From Gemmatimonadota bacterium (GTDB taxonomy: Bacteria > Gemmatimonadota > Gemmatimonadetes > Longimicrobiales > Gaopeijiaceae), in NCBI GenBank assembly GCA_028875075.1, contig JAPPGF010000006.1, positions 62,001 through 126,000 on the forward strand: DNA of 64,000 nt, in the 5' to 3' direction. The notes below the pieces were generated by a model that ran no database searches, had not been told where the DNA came from, and saw nothing but the letters and a program-made list of their open reading frames with translations. The translations under genes and the position numbers were made by a program. Each line of letters opens with the position of its first letter. Within the stretch, counting starts at the first letter, position 1. Below, in pieces: positions 42,866 to 51,747 of the stretch.

Positions 42866-45205
42866 CTAGGGCACGGAGAAACGTGCTGCCGCGGCCCGGC
42901 CGAGAGCGGGATTGAAGACCTCGAGCGCGAGCTCGGTCGCGTCCTCGTCGGCCTCCACCTGCACCACCACGTCTTCATGCGGCGGGATCCGGACCCGCCG
43001 CTGGGCGACGCGCTCGCCGGACCGATCGAGTTGCACGAGAACGAGCACCAGCACATCGCCGCCCGAGATCAGTGCTTCGGGAACGCGCGTGGCCACCTCG
43101 ATCGCCGCCTTCCCCGCGCCCGGGTCCAGCGATCGCACGTCGGCCGGCAGCGGGTCCACGACGCGGCCGCCGGTCCCGCCGTCGTGCGGTCGCGTCGCGC
43201 GGAGATCGCTCAGATACGCGCGGCCCTCGGGAGTGAGCTCGCGCGCCGCCGCGCTCGCGGCACGGCGCAGCGTGAACGCCGGACCCTGCCCGTACTCCCA
43301 CAGTTCCGTGCGCAACTCGGTGCCCTCCCCGACCGCGCGCACGACAAGCGGCTTACCGTAGCGAACCCACAGACCTCCGGCGTCCGTCGCGCCCCCGCCC
43401 AGACGCAGGTGGGCATAGACGGCACGCGCCAGGTGCGTGACGAAGCGCTCGTTCACCGCCGTGGACACGAGCGGGTCGAGCGGCACCCAGAAGCGCTCCT
43501 CGGCGTGCTCCCGGTCCTCGCGCTCCAGGGACCAAAAGAGCTCCGCCGTGCCGGGCGCCAAGAGCGGACGGACATCGCGGATGCGAGCCGCCTCTTCCTG
43601 GGTGAGGCCTTGGAGTCCCGCCTCCAGCTCGCTGAGCGCGTCCTCGCTGCGGCCAATCCGTTCGAGGGCCACGCCCGAGAGCAGGCGCGCGTACGGATGC
43701 CCCCCGGACACGTACGCGAATCGACGCGCCCTCTGCAGCAGCTGCCTGGGCTCGCCCCGCTCGGCCAGATCGAGCAGGAGTTCTACGTTGGCGCCCACGT
43801 GTCCCGGATCCGCAGCGAGCGCGGCGAGGAGGGACCGTCGCATGGCTTCGTGTTCCGCCCAGGCGGCGACGTCAGGCTCGAAGTGCGCCTCGAGTATCCG
43901 CTCAAGCTCGGCCGGACAGAGGTAGTTCCAGGCGATCAGCGTCGCCGCCGGCACGGCGTCGTCGATCCCCGGCAATCCCCGCCCCGCGAGTGGGGCGGCG
44001 CGCGGGCACGAGGCTCGCATCAGGGCCTCGGCCGGCACGCGACCGAGATTGGCGCGCACCCTCCAAGCCGCCTGCGCGGCCCTGCTCAATTCGTAGTGGA
44101 GCTCCGCCCTGAGCGCCGACGAAACGGGCGCCGCGCCGCTCTCCGCCACCTCGACGCCCCGCTCGAGAAGGACTCGCGCGTGCTCGGAGAGTCCCTGCTC
44201 TCCGGTGATACGCGCCAGCGCAAGCAGCGGCGCGGGGTTGTCCGCCCGGCGGTCGGCTGCGGCCTCCAGCGCCGCCGCGGCCTCCTCGCGCCACTCCGAC
44301 GGATCGAAGCCCGGCGGCGGCTCGCCCAGGATGATCCGCTCGGGGCCGCCCAGCCGTGCGACCAACGCCTCGTCAGCCAGCGCGCGTCCGAGGAGCGCGC
44401 TCGCTTCCTCGAGGGTGGACGCCGGGAACGCGGACGGGCTCGTCCAATCCGCCGGCGCGTCCGCCCTCGCGCTGCGACGCGAGCCCAGCTCGCCCGCGAG
44501 CCTGGGCCTGGCGCGGTCCTCGGGCGAGAAGACGAGATCGAACTCCACCCAGGTCGACACCGGGCGACCCTCGCGGAGCGCCGGCCGGAACTCAAGCCGT
44601 GACGCTGCCACGAGCGCGGCGCGGTCCATCTCGGGATGTCCCGAGCCCTGCCGCACCTGGACGTCCCCGACCGTACCGACCGAATCGACCCACACGAGCA
44701 CGTTCACGATCCCGCCGACGCGCAGCTCCTGGAGCCGGGACGGGTAGTAGCGACGGATCATGCGCCGCTGGCTCTCCAGGTCGCGTACCCGCGGCGGGAT
44801 GGTCCGAACCGGTGCGGGAACCGGTGTCCGCCCTTCGACAGCGATCCGGGACGGAGCCGATTCGATGATCCGGGGCCCCTGCGGCACGGAACGGGGCGGC
44901 GCGACGGGCGCGGGCGCACTCGGCAGGGGCTGCGGCACCAGCCGGTGCATGAGCGCGACCAGGGCGGCGCGGGCCGGGAACGCCGCGCCCGCCGCCAACA
45001 GGAGGGCCACCGAGGCAGCCGCCGCGATCCGCCTCGTCCGGCGGCCCGGATCCGTAGCGGCTCCTGCGGCCTCGCTCCTCAACTCGGCTTCGAGCTCGGG
45101 TCCGAAGGAGGCCCGCTCCTCGATCCGGATCCCCTCGAGCTCCGCCTCTAGCCGAGCGAGCTCGGGCGCAGGCCGGGAGCGAATGTCTTCAATCCTATCC
45201 GTCAT
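42866..45205 (-). CDS. Membrane-anchored TonB-C / GWxTD-like protein
   Basis: This 779-residue protein has an acidic N-terminal segment of about 58 residues (ELARLEAELEGIRIEERASF), one transmembrane helix at about 60-76 preceded by RRTRR (N-terminus inside), a Pro-rich linker (about 92-140), a TonB C-terminal-like domain (about 148-228, with VQVRQGSGHPEMDRAALVA), a long helical repeat region, and a GWxTD-like domain (about 540-645, with TDAGGLWVRYGKP and ELWEYG). The C-terminus is beta-rich. ATG 45205 follows the ECF sigma stop by 10 bases. The layout suggests a sigma-interacting tail inside and sensor domains outside, but this is inference. Confidence 0.75.
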   Translation of the reverse strand: MTDRIEDIRSRPAPELARLEAELEGIRIEERASFGPELEAELRSEAAGAATDPGRRTRRIAAAASVALLLAAGAAFPARAALVALMHRLVPQPLPSAPAPVAPPRSVPQGPRIIESAPSRIAVEGRTPVPAPVRTIPPRVRDLESQRRMIRRYYPSRLQELRVGGIVNVLVWVDSVGTVGDVQVRQGSGHPEMDRAALVAASRLEFRPALREGRPVSTWVEFDLVFSPEDRARPRLAGELGSRRSARADAPADWTSPSAFPASTLEEASALLGRALADEALVARLGGPERIILGEPPPGFDPSEWREEAAAALEAAADRRADNPAPLLALARITGEQGLSEHARVLLERGVEVAESGAAPVSSALRAELHYELSRAAQAAWRVRANLGRVPAEALMRASCPRAAPLAGRGLPGIDDAVPAATLIAWNYLCPAELERILEAHFEPDVAAWAEHEAMRRSLLAALAADPGHVGANVELLLDLAERGEPRQLLQRARRFAYVSGGHPYARLLSGVALERIGRSEDALSELEAGLQGLTQEEAARIRDVRPLLAPGTAELFWSLEREDREHAEERFWVPLDPLVSTAVNERFVTHLARAVYAHLRLGGGATDAGGLWVRYGKPLVVRAVGEGTELRTELWEYGQGPAFTLRRAASAAARELTPEGRAYLSDLRATRPHDGGTGGRVVDPLPADVRSLDPGAGKAAIEVATRVPEALISGGDVLVLVLVQLDRSGERVAQRRVRIPPHEDVVVQVEADEDATELALEVFNPALGRAAAARFSVP

Positions 45206-45215
45206 CGATTCGTCT

Positions 45216-45866
45216 CTATTCCCGTATGTCGATCGCCTGCCTGAGACGCTTGAGCGCCCGGTGGAGGCGGACGGCAACCGCGTTGGGGCTGATCTTCAGG
45301 TTCGCGCCGATCTCGGTGTTGTCCAGACCGGCGCCGTAGCGTAACGCGAGGATCTCCTGGTCGGCCGCACGCAGGGACCTACTGCCGTTCAGGAGCGCCT
45401 CGATCCGCTCCTCGCGCAGCAGCCGCTCCTCCTGGCTCGGAACGTCCGCCACCAGATCGGGGACCCGGTCGAGCGTCACGTGGAGGGAGGCCCGGCGCCT
45501 GAGGGCGCGCAGATGATCCGCGACCGCGTTGTGTGCGATGCGCAGCAGCCAGGTGCGCGGCGAAGCGCGCGAGGCGTCGTAGCGGGCAAGCGAGCGCAAC
45601 GCCTTCAAGAAGACGTCCGACGTGACGTCCTCGGCCGCCTCCCGCGTGGCGACCCGAAAGCGCACGTAGCGATAGACGGACGCGCGATGTTCGTGGTACC
45701 ACCGCTCGAATGCAGCGGGAAGGTCGCGCGCCCGCGCGCCCGGCTCGGGCGACTTCCCCGTCGCCGCCTTCCGCCGGAGCGCCGAAGGCGTCACCGGACG
45801 CGGCACGGGATCGACTTCGCGAACCGGAGCGGCTCGGACGGACTCGGGATGTGTGTCCATGCGCAT
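45216..45866 (-). CDS. ECF RNA polymerase sigma factor
   Basis: The 216-residue protein has sigma region 2 (AFERWYHEHRASVYRYVRFR and EDVTSDVFLKALRSL, about 52-115) and region 4 (ALRYGAGLDNTEIGANLKIS, about 165-212). The first 48 residues are a charged, Pro-rich extension. No zinc anti-sigma gene follows; the next gene is the membrane TonB/GWxTD protein, which may take that role. ATG 45866 is used; ATG two codons later is possible. Confidence 0.92.
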   Translation of the reverse strand: MRMDTHPESVRAAPVREVDPVPRPVTPSALRRKAATGKSPEPGARARDLPAAFERWYHEHRASVYRYVRFRVATREAAEDVTSDVFLKALRSLARYDASRASPRTWLLRIAHNAVADHLRALRRRASLHVTLDRVPDLVADVPSQEERLLREERIEALLNGSRSLRAADQEILALRYGAGLDNTEIGANLKISPNAVAVRLHRALKRLRQAIDIRE

Positions 45867-45912
45867 TACCCTGGATTACGCGCGCTCACATCCGGGCCTT
45901 ACCGTTCTACAC

Positions 45913-46212
45913 CTACCGGAGCGGGCGGGGAGCCGAACGGCTATGGGTCGCCTGGGGGCCGAACCGACTCGCCCGCTCGGCCGGCTCAGAGCGTCGGGCG
46001 CGCTCGCCCGAGAGCCGGGCCTGGGCCACCCTGGCATCCGCGAACTGCCGACGAGCCTGCATCCTGAGCTCCAAGGGCGTGTCACAGTAGCTGCACGCCA
46101 CCAGCACGGCATCCGGGCCGGCGAGCATCACGTCGTCGGTGTGGCTGCACACGGGACAGCGGTACGAGCGCCACGCGCTCGGATCGCCGCCCATGGTATC
46201 CATCGCTTCCAT
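45913..46212 (-). CDS. Small zinc-ribbon protein
   Basis: The 99-residue protein has a C-x2-C...C-x2-C ribbon (Cys19, 22, 40 and 43; YRCPVCSHTDDV and ACSYCDTPLEL) followed by an Arg/Ala-rich tail. The family and role are not recognised; such ribbons bind nucleic acid or protein. ATG 46212 has GGAG at 6 bases; ATG 46218 and 46203 are alternatives. It lies 32 bases after gap, on the same strand, and 46 bases before the ECF sigma. Confidence 0.6.
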   Translation of the reverse strand: MEAMDTMGGDPSAWRSYRCPVCSHTDDVMLAGPDAVLVACSYCDTPLELRMQARRQFADARVAQARLSGERARRSEPAERASRFGPQATHSRSAPRPLR

Positions 46213-46244
46213 TCTCATCTCCGGTGCGGGCGCAACCGCACGGA

Positions 46245-47270
46245 CTACGGCCGGGCCGACGCGGGCAGACGCGCGCTCACGTAGCGAACGAGGTCCACCA
46301 CACGGGCCGAGTATCCCCACTCGTTGTCGTACCATGAAAGCACCTTGACCAGCTGTCCGTCAATGACGCTGGTACTGGTCGCGTCCACTATCGAGCTCCT
46401 GGCGTCGCCGATGAAGTCGATCGACACCAAGGCTTCCTCGCTGACCCCGAGAATGCCGGCGAGCTCTCCAGCCGCCGCCGCCCGGAACGCGTCGTTGACC
46501 TCGTCGATGGTCGTCTCACGCTCGACCTCGCACACCAGGTCCACGATCGATACGTCAGGCGTCGGAACCCGGATCGCCATTCCGTCCAGCTTTCCCTCGA
46601 GCTCCGGGAGCACGAGGGACGTCGCGCGCGCCGCGCCGGTCGTGGTCGGGATCATGGAAACGGCGCCCGCCCGAGCGCGTCGCAAGTCCTTGTGCGGGAG
46701 ATCAAGGATGTTCTGGTCGTTCGTGTACGCGTGCACCGTCGTCATGAAGCCGTGGCTCAGGCCGAACCGCTCCATGAGGACCTTGGCCACCGGCGCGAGG
46801 CAGTTGGTCGTGCAACTCGCGTTCGAGATCACGTCGTGGCACTCGGCGTCGTACATGTCCTCGTTGACTCCGAGCACGACGGTCACGTCCTCGCCCTTGG
46901 CCGGAGCGGTGATGACCACCTTGCGCGCGCCCGCCTCGAGATGCTGGCTCGCCTTCTCGCGCCGCGTGAAGAGCCCGGTGGATTCCACGACGACGTCCAC
47001 CTCGAGATCGCGCCACGGCAGCCGGGCGGGATCACGTTCGGCGAGCACCTCGATCTCGTCGCCGTCCACGCTGATCCCGGCATCCACGACGCGAACCTCG
47101 CCCGGGTAGCGGCCGTGGACCGAGTCGTAGCGCAGCAGATGGGCCAGCGTGGCGCTGTCGGCGAGATCGTTGATCGCCACTACGTCCAGCTCGGCGCCGG
47201 ACTGCTTGGCATAGCGGAGAACGTTGCGGCCGATGCGGCCGAACCCGTTGATGGCGACACGCGCAGACAT
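46245..47270 (-). CDS. gap: Glyceraldehyde-3-phosphate dehydrogenase
   Basis: Gap oxidises glyceraldehyde 3-phosphate in glycolysis. The 341-residue protein has [13 protein letters not shown], the catalytic Cys in [12 protein letters not shown], the His in [12 protein letters not shown], and [16 protein letters not shown] after strand 2 has the Asp typical of NAD+ rather than NADP+ enzymes. ATG 47270 has GGAG at 8 bases. No sigma-70 promoter was recognised upstream; a GGAAC...GTT pair is described separately. Confidence 0.97.
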   Translation of the reverse strand: MSARVAINGFGRIGRNVLRYAKQSGAELDVVAINDLADSATLAHLLRYDSVHGRYPGEVRVVDAGISVDGDEIEVLAERDPARLPWRDLEVDVVVESTGLFTRREKASQHLEAGARKVVITAPAKGEDVTVVLGVNEDMYDAECHDVISNASCTTNCLAPVAKVLMERFGLSHGFMTTVHAYTNDQNILDLPHKDLRRARAGAVSMIPTTTGAARATSLVLPELEGKLDGMAIRVPTPDVSIVDLVCEVERETTIDEVNDAFRAAAAGELAGILGVSEEALVSIDFIGDARSSIVDATSTSVIDGQLVKVLSWYDNEWGYSARVVDLVRYVSARLPASARP

Positions 47271-47324
47271 GCTGCAGGCTCCGGACAGGGACCCTCAAGG
47301 AAGCACAGGAAGCGATCGCGGCGC

Positions 47325-47341
47325 GCACGCCGGCGGCGTGC
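47325..47341. repeat. Inverted repeat in the gap leader region
   Basis: GCACGCCGGCGGCGTGC is a perfect 7-bp stem with a 3-base loop, about 55 bases before the gap ATG. It could form a leader hairpin or end the aroE transcript; no T run follows it on the minus strand. Confidence 0.45.
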
Positions 47342-47373
47342 GGGCCCGAGAGTCGCACTCGCGAACGCGACCA

Positions 47374-47402
47374 GCGTAACCCCGGCGCGTCGGGCGCGTT
47401 CC
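47374..47402 (-). promoter_or_regulatory. Candidate ECF-type promoter before gap
   Basis: GGAAC at 47402-47398 and GTTACGC at 47380-47374 are 17 bases apart on the minus strand. The pair resembles promoters of ECF sigmas such as SigH/SigR (GGAAC, about 17, GTT). It is about 100 bases upstream of gap. The match is short and could be chance. Confidence 0.3.
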
Positions 47403-47512
47403 CAGGCGCCCGCCGCCCGAACGGCCGCTCGGAGCCGGTGGCCCAGCGGGCCGGCGCGCGGCGAAACGCCCGTTCGGCCTCTCGAAGAGGATCCCCGTCC
47501 GCGAGGCCGGGG

Positions 47513-48355
47513 TCAGCCGCGCCGCTCGGCCTCCAGGGCGGCCCGCATCGCGTCGACCGGTGCATCGCAGCCCCACCAGCGCTCGAACGCCACGGCGCCC
47601 TGCTGTACCAGCATCTCGCCCCCGTCCGTCGCAGGCACGCCGAACTCGCGCGCGGCCCTCACGAAGCGCGTCTCCTCCCTGCCGTAGACCAGGTCCATCA
47701 CGGCTCCCGCGTGCTCCAGGCGAGAGAGCTCGAGCGGCAGCGGGTCAGCCGGGTCGAGACTGAGTCGCGTGGCGTTCACGACCAGGTCGAAGCGGCCATC
47801 GCGCACGTCGTTGAAGGTACTGGCCACGCGGACGTGCCTTCCCCCGATCCGGCGGCTCACGGCGCGCGCCCGATCGACCGTCCTGTTGTAGAGCATGACC
47901 TCGCGCACTCCGTCGTTCAACAGCGCGAGCAGCACGCCGCGGGCCGCGCCGCCCGCTCCCAGCAAGAGGACGCGCTGACCCTTCGGGCGTCTACCGAGGA
48001 AGCGCTCGAGCGCGCGGCTGAATCCCTCCACGTCGGTGTTGTCGCCGCGCAGCTTGCCGCCGTCGCTCCAGAACGTGTTGCACGCTCCGGTCTTTTGCAC
48101 CGTCTCGGAGCGGACCTGGACGACCGCGGCGGCCCGCTCCTTGTAGGGCAGCGTCACGTTGCCGCAGCCGCCCGCGTGCGCGATGGCCTGCATGAGCGAG
48201 GGAAGCTGTTCGCTCGTGCAACGCAGCGCGACGTAGACGCCGTCCACGCCCGCCGCGGCGCAGGCCGCGTTCTGAATGACGGGCGAGAGCGAGTGGGAGA
48301 CGGGATCTCCCAGAAGGGCCACGACCCGCGTGGTCGAGCTGAGCGAGGGTTTCAC
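47513..48355 (-). CDS. aroE: Shikimate dehydrogenase
   Basis: AroE reduces 3-dehydroshikimate with NADPH in aromatic amino acid synthesis. The 280-residue protein has LLGDPVSHSLSPVIQN, NVTLPYKE (catalytic Lys), DNTDVEGF (catalytic Asp), the nucleotide loop LLGAGGAARG, the NRT NADPH motif and GGEMLVQQGA. The GTG start shares four bases with the stop of the phosphatase gene. Confidence 0.96.
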   Translation of the reverse strand: MKPSLSSTTRVVALLGDPVSHSLSPVIQNAACAAAGVDGVYVALRCTSEQLPSLMQAIAHAGGCGNVTLPYKERAAAVVQVRSETVQKTGACNTFWSDGGKLRGDNTDVEGFSRALERFLGRRPKGQRVLLLGAGGAARGVLLALLNDGVREVMLYNRTVDRARAVSRRIGGRHVRVASTFNDVRDGRFDLVVNATRLSLDPADPLPLELSRLEHAGAVMDLVYGREETRFVRAAREFGVPATDGGEMLVQQGAVAFERWWGCDAPVDAMRAALEAERRG

Positions 48356-48849
48356 GGGGCAAAGATCGGCTGCAGTCGTCGCAGCACCTCGGGCACGAGG
48401 TCCTCCAGCATCCGGAACGTATGCTCGTAGTCCCGCTCGTCGCCACCGAACGGATCCGGCACCCCTCCCGTCGCGACCCCCTCGCCGCCCTCCTCCCCGC
48501 GCGCGAAGGCGTCGATGAGGGCGGCCTTACCGGCAGCGCCCAGCTCCGCCAGGCTGAGCAGCTGTCCGGGCGACATCACGAGTATGAGGTCCGCCCAGCG
48601 GATGAGCTCGTCGTCGACCGGCCGGCTCTCGTGCCCGCTCAAATCGAGGCCGTGGCGCCGGGCAGCCTGCAACGAACCACGGCTGGCCGGCTCGCCGGCC
48701 GCGGCCCTGACCCCGCCCGAGCGCACGTCCACCCGCCATCCGAGCGCGGCCAGTTCGCGCTCGAAGAGCGCCTGAGCGAGCGGGCTGCGGCACGTGTTGC
48801 CGCTGCACACGAGCAGCAGCCGGAAGCTCTCGGGTCCGTTATCGCTCAA
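48352..48849 (-). CDS. Low-molecular-weight protein-tyrosine-phosphatase family
   Basis: The active-site loop VCSGNTCRSP (C-x5-R) lies near the N-terminus and the general-acid Asp is in VPDPFGGDERDYEHT. Proteins of this size (165 residues) are LMW-PTPs or arsenate-reductase-like relatives; beside Sua5 the protein-arginine phosphatase type (YwlE) is plausible. TTG 48849 has GGAG at 7 bases; TTG 48855 is another choice. The start overlaps the sua5 stop by about 11 bases. Confidence 0.88.
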   Translation of the reverse strand: MSDNGPESFRLLLVCSGNTCRSPLAQALFERELAALGWRVDVRSGGVRAAAGEPASRGSLQAARRHGLDLSGHESRPVDDELIRWADLILVMSPGQLLSLAELGAAGKAALIDAFARGEEGGEGVATGGVPDPFGGDERDYEHTFRMLEDLVPEVLRRLQPIFAP

Positions 48850-49498
48850 CGTCAATCTCCGAATGTACGGCGTGCAGCCTGGCCTCGGGAATCGCGCCCG
48901 GACGCACGATGCGGGGGACCGAGCCGGTACAATCTACCACGGTCGAGGGGAGCGATGGCGGCAGAGGGCCGCCGTCCAGGACCCAGAACTCCTCGGCCGC
49001 CGAGCTCCGGCTCGCCGCCGCGAGCGCCTCCCGCCCGTCGGCCGCCGGGCGCTCGCCCGGAAGATTCGCGCTGGTCGACGTGATCGCGCGCCCGAGCCGC
49101 TGCACGAGCCGCCCAGTCAGCGCATGCGACGTCACCCGCACCGCGACACCTCCCCGCTGCCCCCGCACCCCGGCCGGAAAGCTACGCGACGGATCGGCGA
49201 GCACCAGGGTGAGGGCGCCCGGCCAGAACGCGGAGGCCAGGACGCGGGCCTCCGCCGTCCACCGGAGCTCCGAGACCGCCGCCACGGAGGGAACGAGCAA
49301 GAGAAACGGTCGCTCGCGGCCCGGCTTGAGGCGTCGCAGCGACTTGACGGCGCGCGGGGCGGCGAGCCCTCCGAAGCCGTAGACGGTCTCCGTCGGATAC
49401 GCGATCAGTCCCCCGCCCAGCACGTGTCGGACGACGCCGTCCAGGTCTTCCTCCGACGGCGGCTCCGCCCGCACGTCCACGACCCGCGGCCGGCCCAA
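48839..49498 (-). CDS. Threonylcarbamoyl-AMP synthase (Sua5/YrdC)
   Basis: The enzyme makes threonylcarbamoyl-AMP for the t6A modification of ANN-decoding tRNAs. The 219-residue protein has the YrdC motifs GGLIAYPTETVYGFGG, SLRRLKPGRERPF (normally KxR), FWPGALTLVL and ITSTSANLPGE. A separate C-terminal Sua5 domain is absent, so it is a YrdC-only type. TTG 49498 is the upstream start; GTG 49480 or 49474 are alternatives. Confidence 0.92.
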   Translation of the reverse strand: MGRPRVVDVRAEPPSEEDLDGVVRHVLGGGLIAYPTETVYGFGGLAAPRAVKSLRRLKPGRERPFLLLVPSVAAVSELRWTAEARVLASAFWPGALTLVLADPSRSFPAGVRGQRGGVAVRVTSHALTGRLVQRLGRAITSTSANLPGERPAADGREALAAASRSSAAEEFWVLDGGPLPPSLPSTVVDCTGSVPRIVRPGAIPEARLHAVHSEIDVER

Positions 49499-49499
49499 G

Positions 49500-50219
49500 T
49501 CAGTCGCGTGGCGGCGGGCGGGCAGACCCGGCGCGCGAGGAGCCGGGCGCGCCCGTGGCGAGCAGCGCCTCGGCCACCGCGACGTCTTCGGGCCGGGTGA
49601 CCTTGAGGTTGGTCCGCGGTCCTTCGACCATCACGACCGTTCCCCCGGCGCGTTCGACCAGAGCCGCGTCGTCGCTGAGCTCACTGCCGTCCCACGCTTC
49701 GTACGCCCGCCGGAGAAGGGCCTGCGCGAACGCCTGGGGAGTCTGCGCATGCCAGAGCCGGCTGCGATCCGGGGTCGCCACCACCCGTCCGGCATCGTCG
49801 ACCTGCTTGAGCGTGTCGCTCGCGGGCCAGCCGGCGGCGGCGGCCACCTCCCCGCCGCTCGCCGCGATGCAGCGCTCAAGCAGGCCGGGCGTGAGCAGCG
49901 GCCGGGCACCGTCGTGCACGACCACCACGTCCACGTCCGGCAGCGCGTCCAGCGCCGCCCGCACCGACGCACTCCGTGTCGTGCCTCCGGCCACGCACGC
50001 GATCCGTTGATCCAGGCCACGGAGCCAGGCCGGCGGGTCGATCGCGTCGCCGGACGCGAGAGCGACGCGAACGGCGACGACATCGCGCCGGCCGAGCAGG
50101 GGCCGGAGCGCATGAAGCAGCAGGGGCTCGCCGCGCAGGAGCACGAAGGGTTTCTTGATGCCGCCCATTCGTTCCCCCGACCCGGCGGCCGGGACGAGCA
50201 CGCCGACCCTTCGGCTCAC
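49500..50219 (-). CDS. ispD: 2-C-methyl-D-erythritol 4-phosphate cytidylyltransferase
   Basis: IspD is the third enzyme of the MEP isoprenoid route. The protein opens MSRRVGVLVPAAGSGERMGG, with the nucleotide loop and the Lys of IKKPF; VVVHDGARPL, ATPDRSRLWHAQTPQAF and LKVTRPED are all present. GTG 50219 gives 239 residues. The tail of about 15 residues is Arg/Ser/Pro-rich. No ispF is adjacent. Confidence 0.95.
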   Translation of the reverse strand: MSRRVGVLVPAAGSGERMGGIKKPFVLLRGEPLLLHALRPLLGRRDVVAVRVALASGDAIDPPAWLRGLDQRIACVAGGTTRSASVRAALDALPDVDVVVVHDGARPLLTPGLLERCIAASGGEVAAAAGWPASDTLKQVDDAGRVVATPDRSRLWHAQTPQAFAQALLRRAYEAWDGSELSDDAALVERAGGTVVMVEGPRTNLKVTRPEDVAVAEALLATGAPGSSRAGSARPPPRD

Positions 50220-50280
50220 GCGGGAGGCCCCCCGCGAGGGCGTGCCGCGGCCCGAAGCCCTCCTCCCGGTGAAGTGGACG

Positions 50281-51702
50281 TCACGGGAGTGGCGCGGCCG
50301 CTCCCGCCCCGTCACCCTCGGAGCGCGCCACCGAGTCAAAGCGCGTGTACGCCTTCTGGAAGTAGAGCGCCACGGTGCCGGTCGGGCCGTTGCGCTGCTT
50401 GGCAACGATCAGCTCGGCCTGCCCCTCGAGCGAGTTGCCGTCCTTGTCGAGCGGTCCGTAGTAGTATTCCGGCCGATAGAGGAACATGACCAGATCGCTG
50501 TCCTGCTCGATCGAGCCCGACTCGCGCAGGTCGGACAGCTGCGGCCGCCTGTCCGTGCGCTGCTCGGGCGCCCGCGAGAGCTGCGAGAGCGCGATCACCG
50601 GCACGTCCAGCTCCCGCGCGAGCGACTTGAGTCCGCGCGAGATCTCGCTGACCTCCTGCACCCGGTTCTCCGCTCGGGTGGCGGAGGACATCAGCTGCAT
50701 GTAGTCGATGATGAGCAGGCCGAGGTCGGTTTCCGCCTTAAGCCGCCGGGCCTTCGCCCGCATCTCGAGCACCGTCGTGCCCGGCGAGTCGTCGACCCAG
50801 AGCGGGGCGGTGTTCAGGTGGCCCGCCGAGGCCGCCAGTCGCTGGTATTCCTCCGGCGAGAGCCGGCCTCGGCGGAGCTTCTGCGCGTCCACCCGGCTCT
50901 CGGAGCAGAGCAGGCGCTGCACCAGCTGCTCCTTGCTCATCTCGAGCGAGAAGATCGCGACGGTCACCTTCTGCTCGATCGCCGAGTTCTGGGCGATGTT
51001 CATCACCAGCGATGTCTTCCCCATCGCCGGGCGGGCGGCGACCACGATCAGGTCGCCCTTCTGGAAGCCGGTCGTGAGGCGGTCCAGATCCCGGTAGCCC
51101 GTGGCGACGCCGGTGATGCCCGTGGCCGACTCCTGGAGGCGCTCGATGTGCTCGAACGTCGGCCACAGAATCTCCTTGATCCAGACGAAGCCCTCGCGGG
51201 CGCGGCTTTGGGCCACCTGGAAGATGCGCGACTCGGCCTGGTCGAGAATCTCGTCGACCTCGCGCTCGCCCTGATCGTAGGCGTCCCGGACGATCTGCTG
51301 AGAGGCGTCGATCAGCCGCCTGAGCAGGGCCCTCTCGCGGACGATGCGCGCGTGGTACTCGATGTTCGCCGCGGTGGGCACCGCGTCCAGCAGTTGCGCC
51401 AGGTACTCGAGTCCGCCGATGCCCTCCAGCTCGTCGGTCTTCTTGAGCTCCTCGCTCGCCGTGATCACGTCGATCGCGTCGCCCCGCTCGAACAGCCGCG
51501 TCATCGCCCGGAAAATCCGCCGGTGAGCCTCCCGGAAGAACATCGAGTCGTTGACGTGCTCGAGCGCGCGCGCCGCGGCGTCGCGGTCGATCAGCATCCC
51601 CGCGAGGACCGAGAGCTCGGCCTCCGGCGAGGCCGGCGGACTTCGGTCGTACCCCCCCTCTTTGGCCGGGGACGCAGCAGCCAGCGGCTCGGGAGGATTC
51701 AA
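50281..51702 (-). CDS. dnaB: Replicative DNA helicase
   Basis: DnaB unwinds DNA at the fork as a hexamer. The 473-residue protein has the N-terminal DnaB domain (PEAELSVLAGMLIDRDAA), the Walker A ARPAMGKTS in the RecA-like domain, LLIIDYMQLM (Walker B) and the arginine-finger region near DLRESGSIEQDSD. No intein is present. The start is TTG at 51702; no ATG or GTG gives the full N-terminal domain. The C-terminal tail is acidic, Gly/Ala-rich. Confidence 0.96.
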   Translation of the reverse strand: MNPPEPLAAASPAKEGGYDRSPPASPEAELSVLAGMLIDRDAAARALEHVNDSMFFREAHRRIFRAMTRLFERGDAIDVITASEELKKTDELEGIGGLEYLAQLLDAVPTAANIEYHARIVRERALLRRLIDASQQIVRDAYDQGEREVDEILDQAESRIFQVAQSRAREGFVWIKEILWPTFEHIERLQESATGITGVATGYRDLDRLTTGFQKGDLIVVAARPAMGKTSLVMNIAQNSAIEQKVTVAIFSLEMSKEQLVQRLLCSESRVDAQKLRRGRLSPEEYQRLAASAGHLNTAPLWVDDSPGTTVLEMRAKARRLKAETDLGLLIIDYMQLMSSATRAENRVQEVSEISRGLKSLARELDVPVIALSQLSRAPEQRTDRRPQLSDLRESGSIEQDSDLVMFLYRPEYYYGPLDKDGNSLEGQAELIVAKQRNGPTGTVALYFQKAYTRFDSVARSEGDGAGAAAPLP

Positions 51703-51747
51703 CGGCGTCGGAACCTGGTCTTGGGCGTCTCGCCGTGCGGGGCGGCG

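Noticed and set aside
51730-51745. TTGACG upstream of dnaB as a promoter.
   Set aside because: No TANNNT hexamer lies 16-19 bases downstream.
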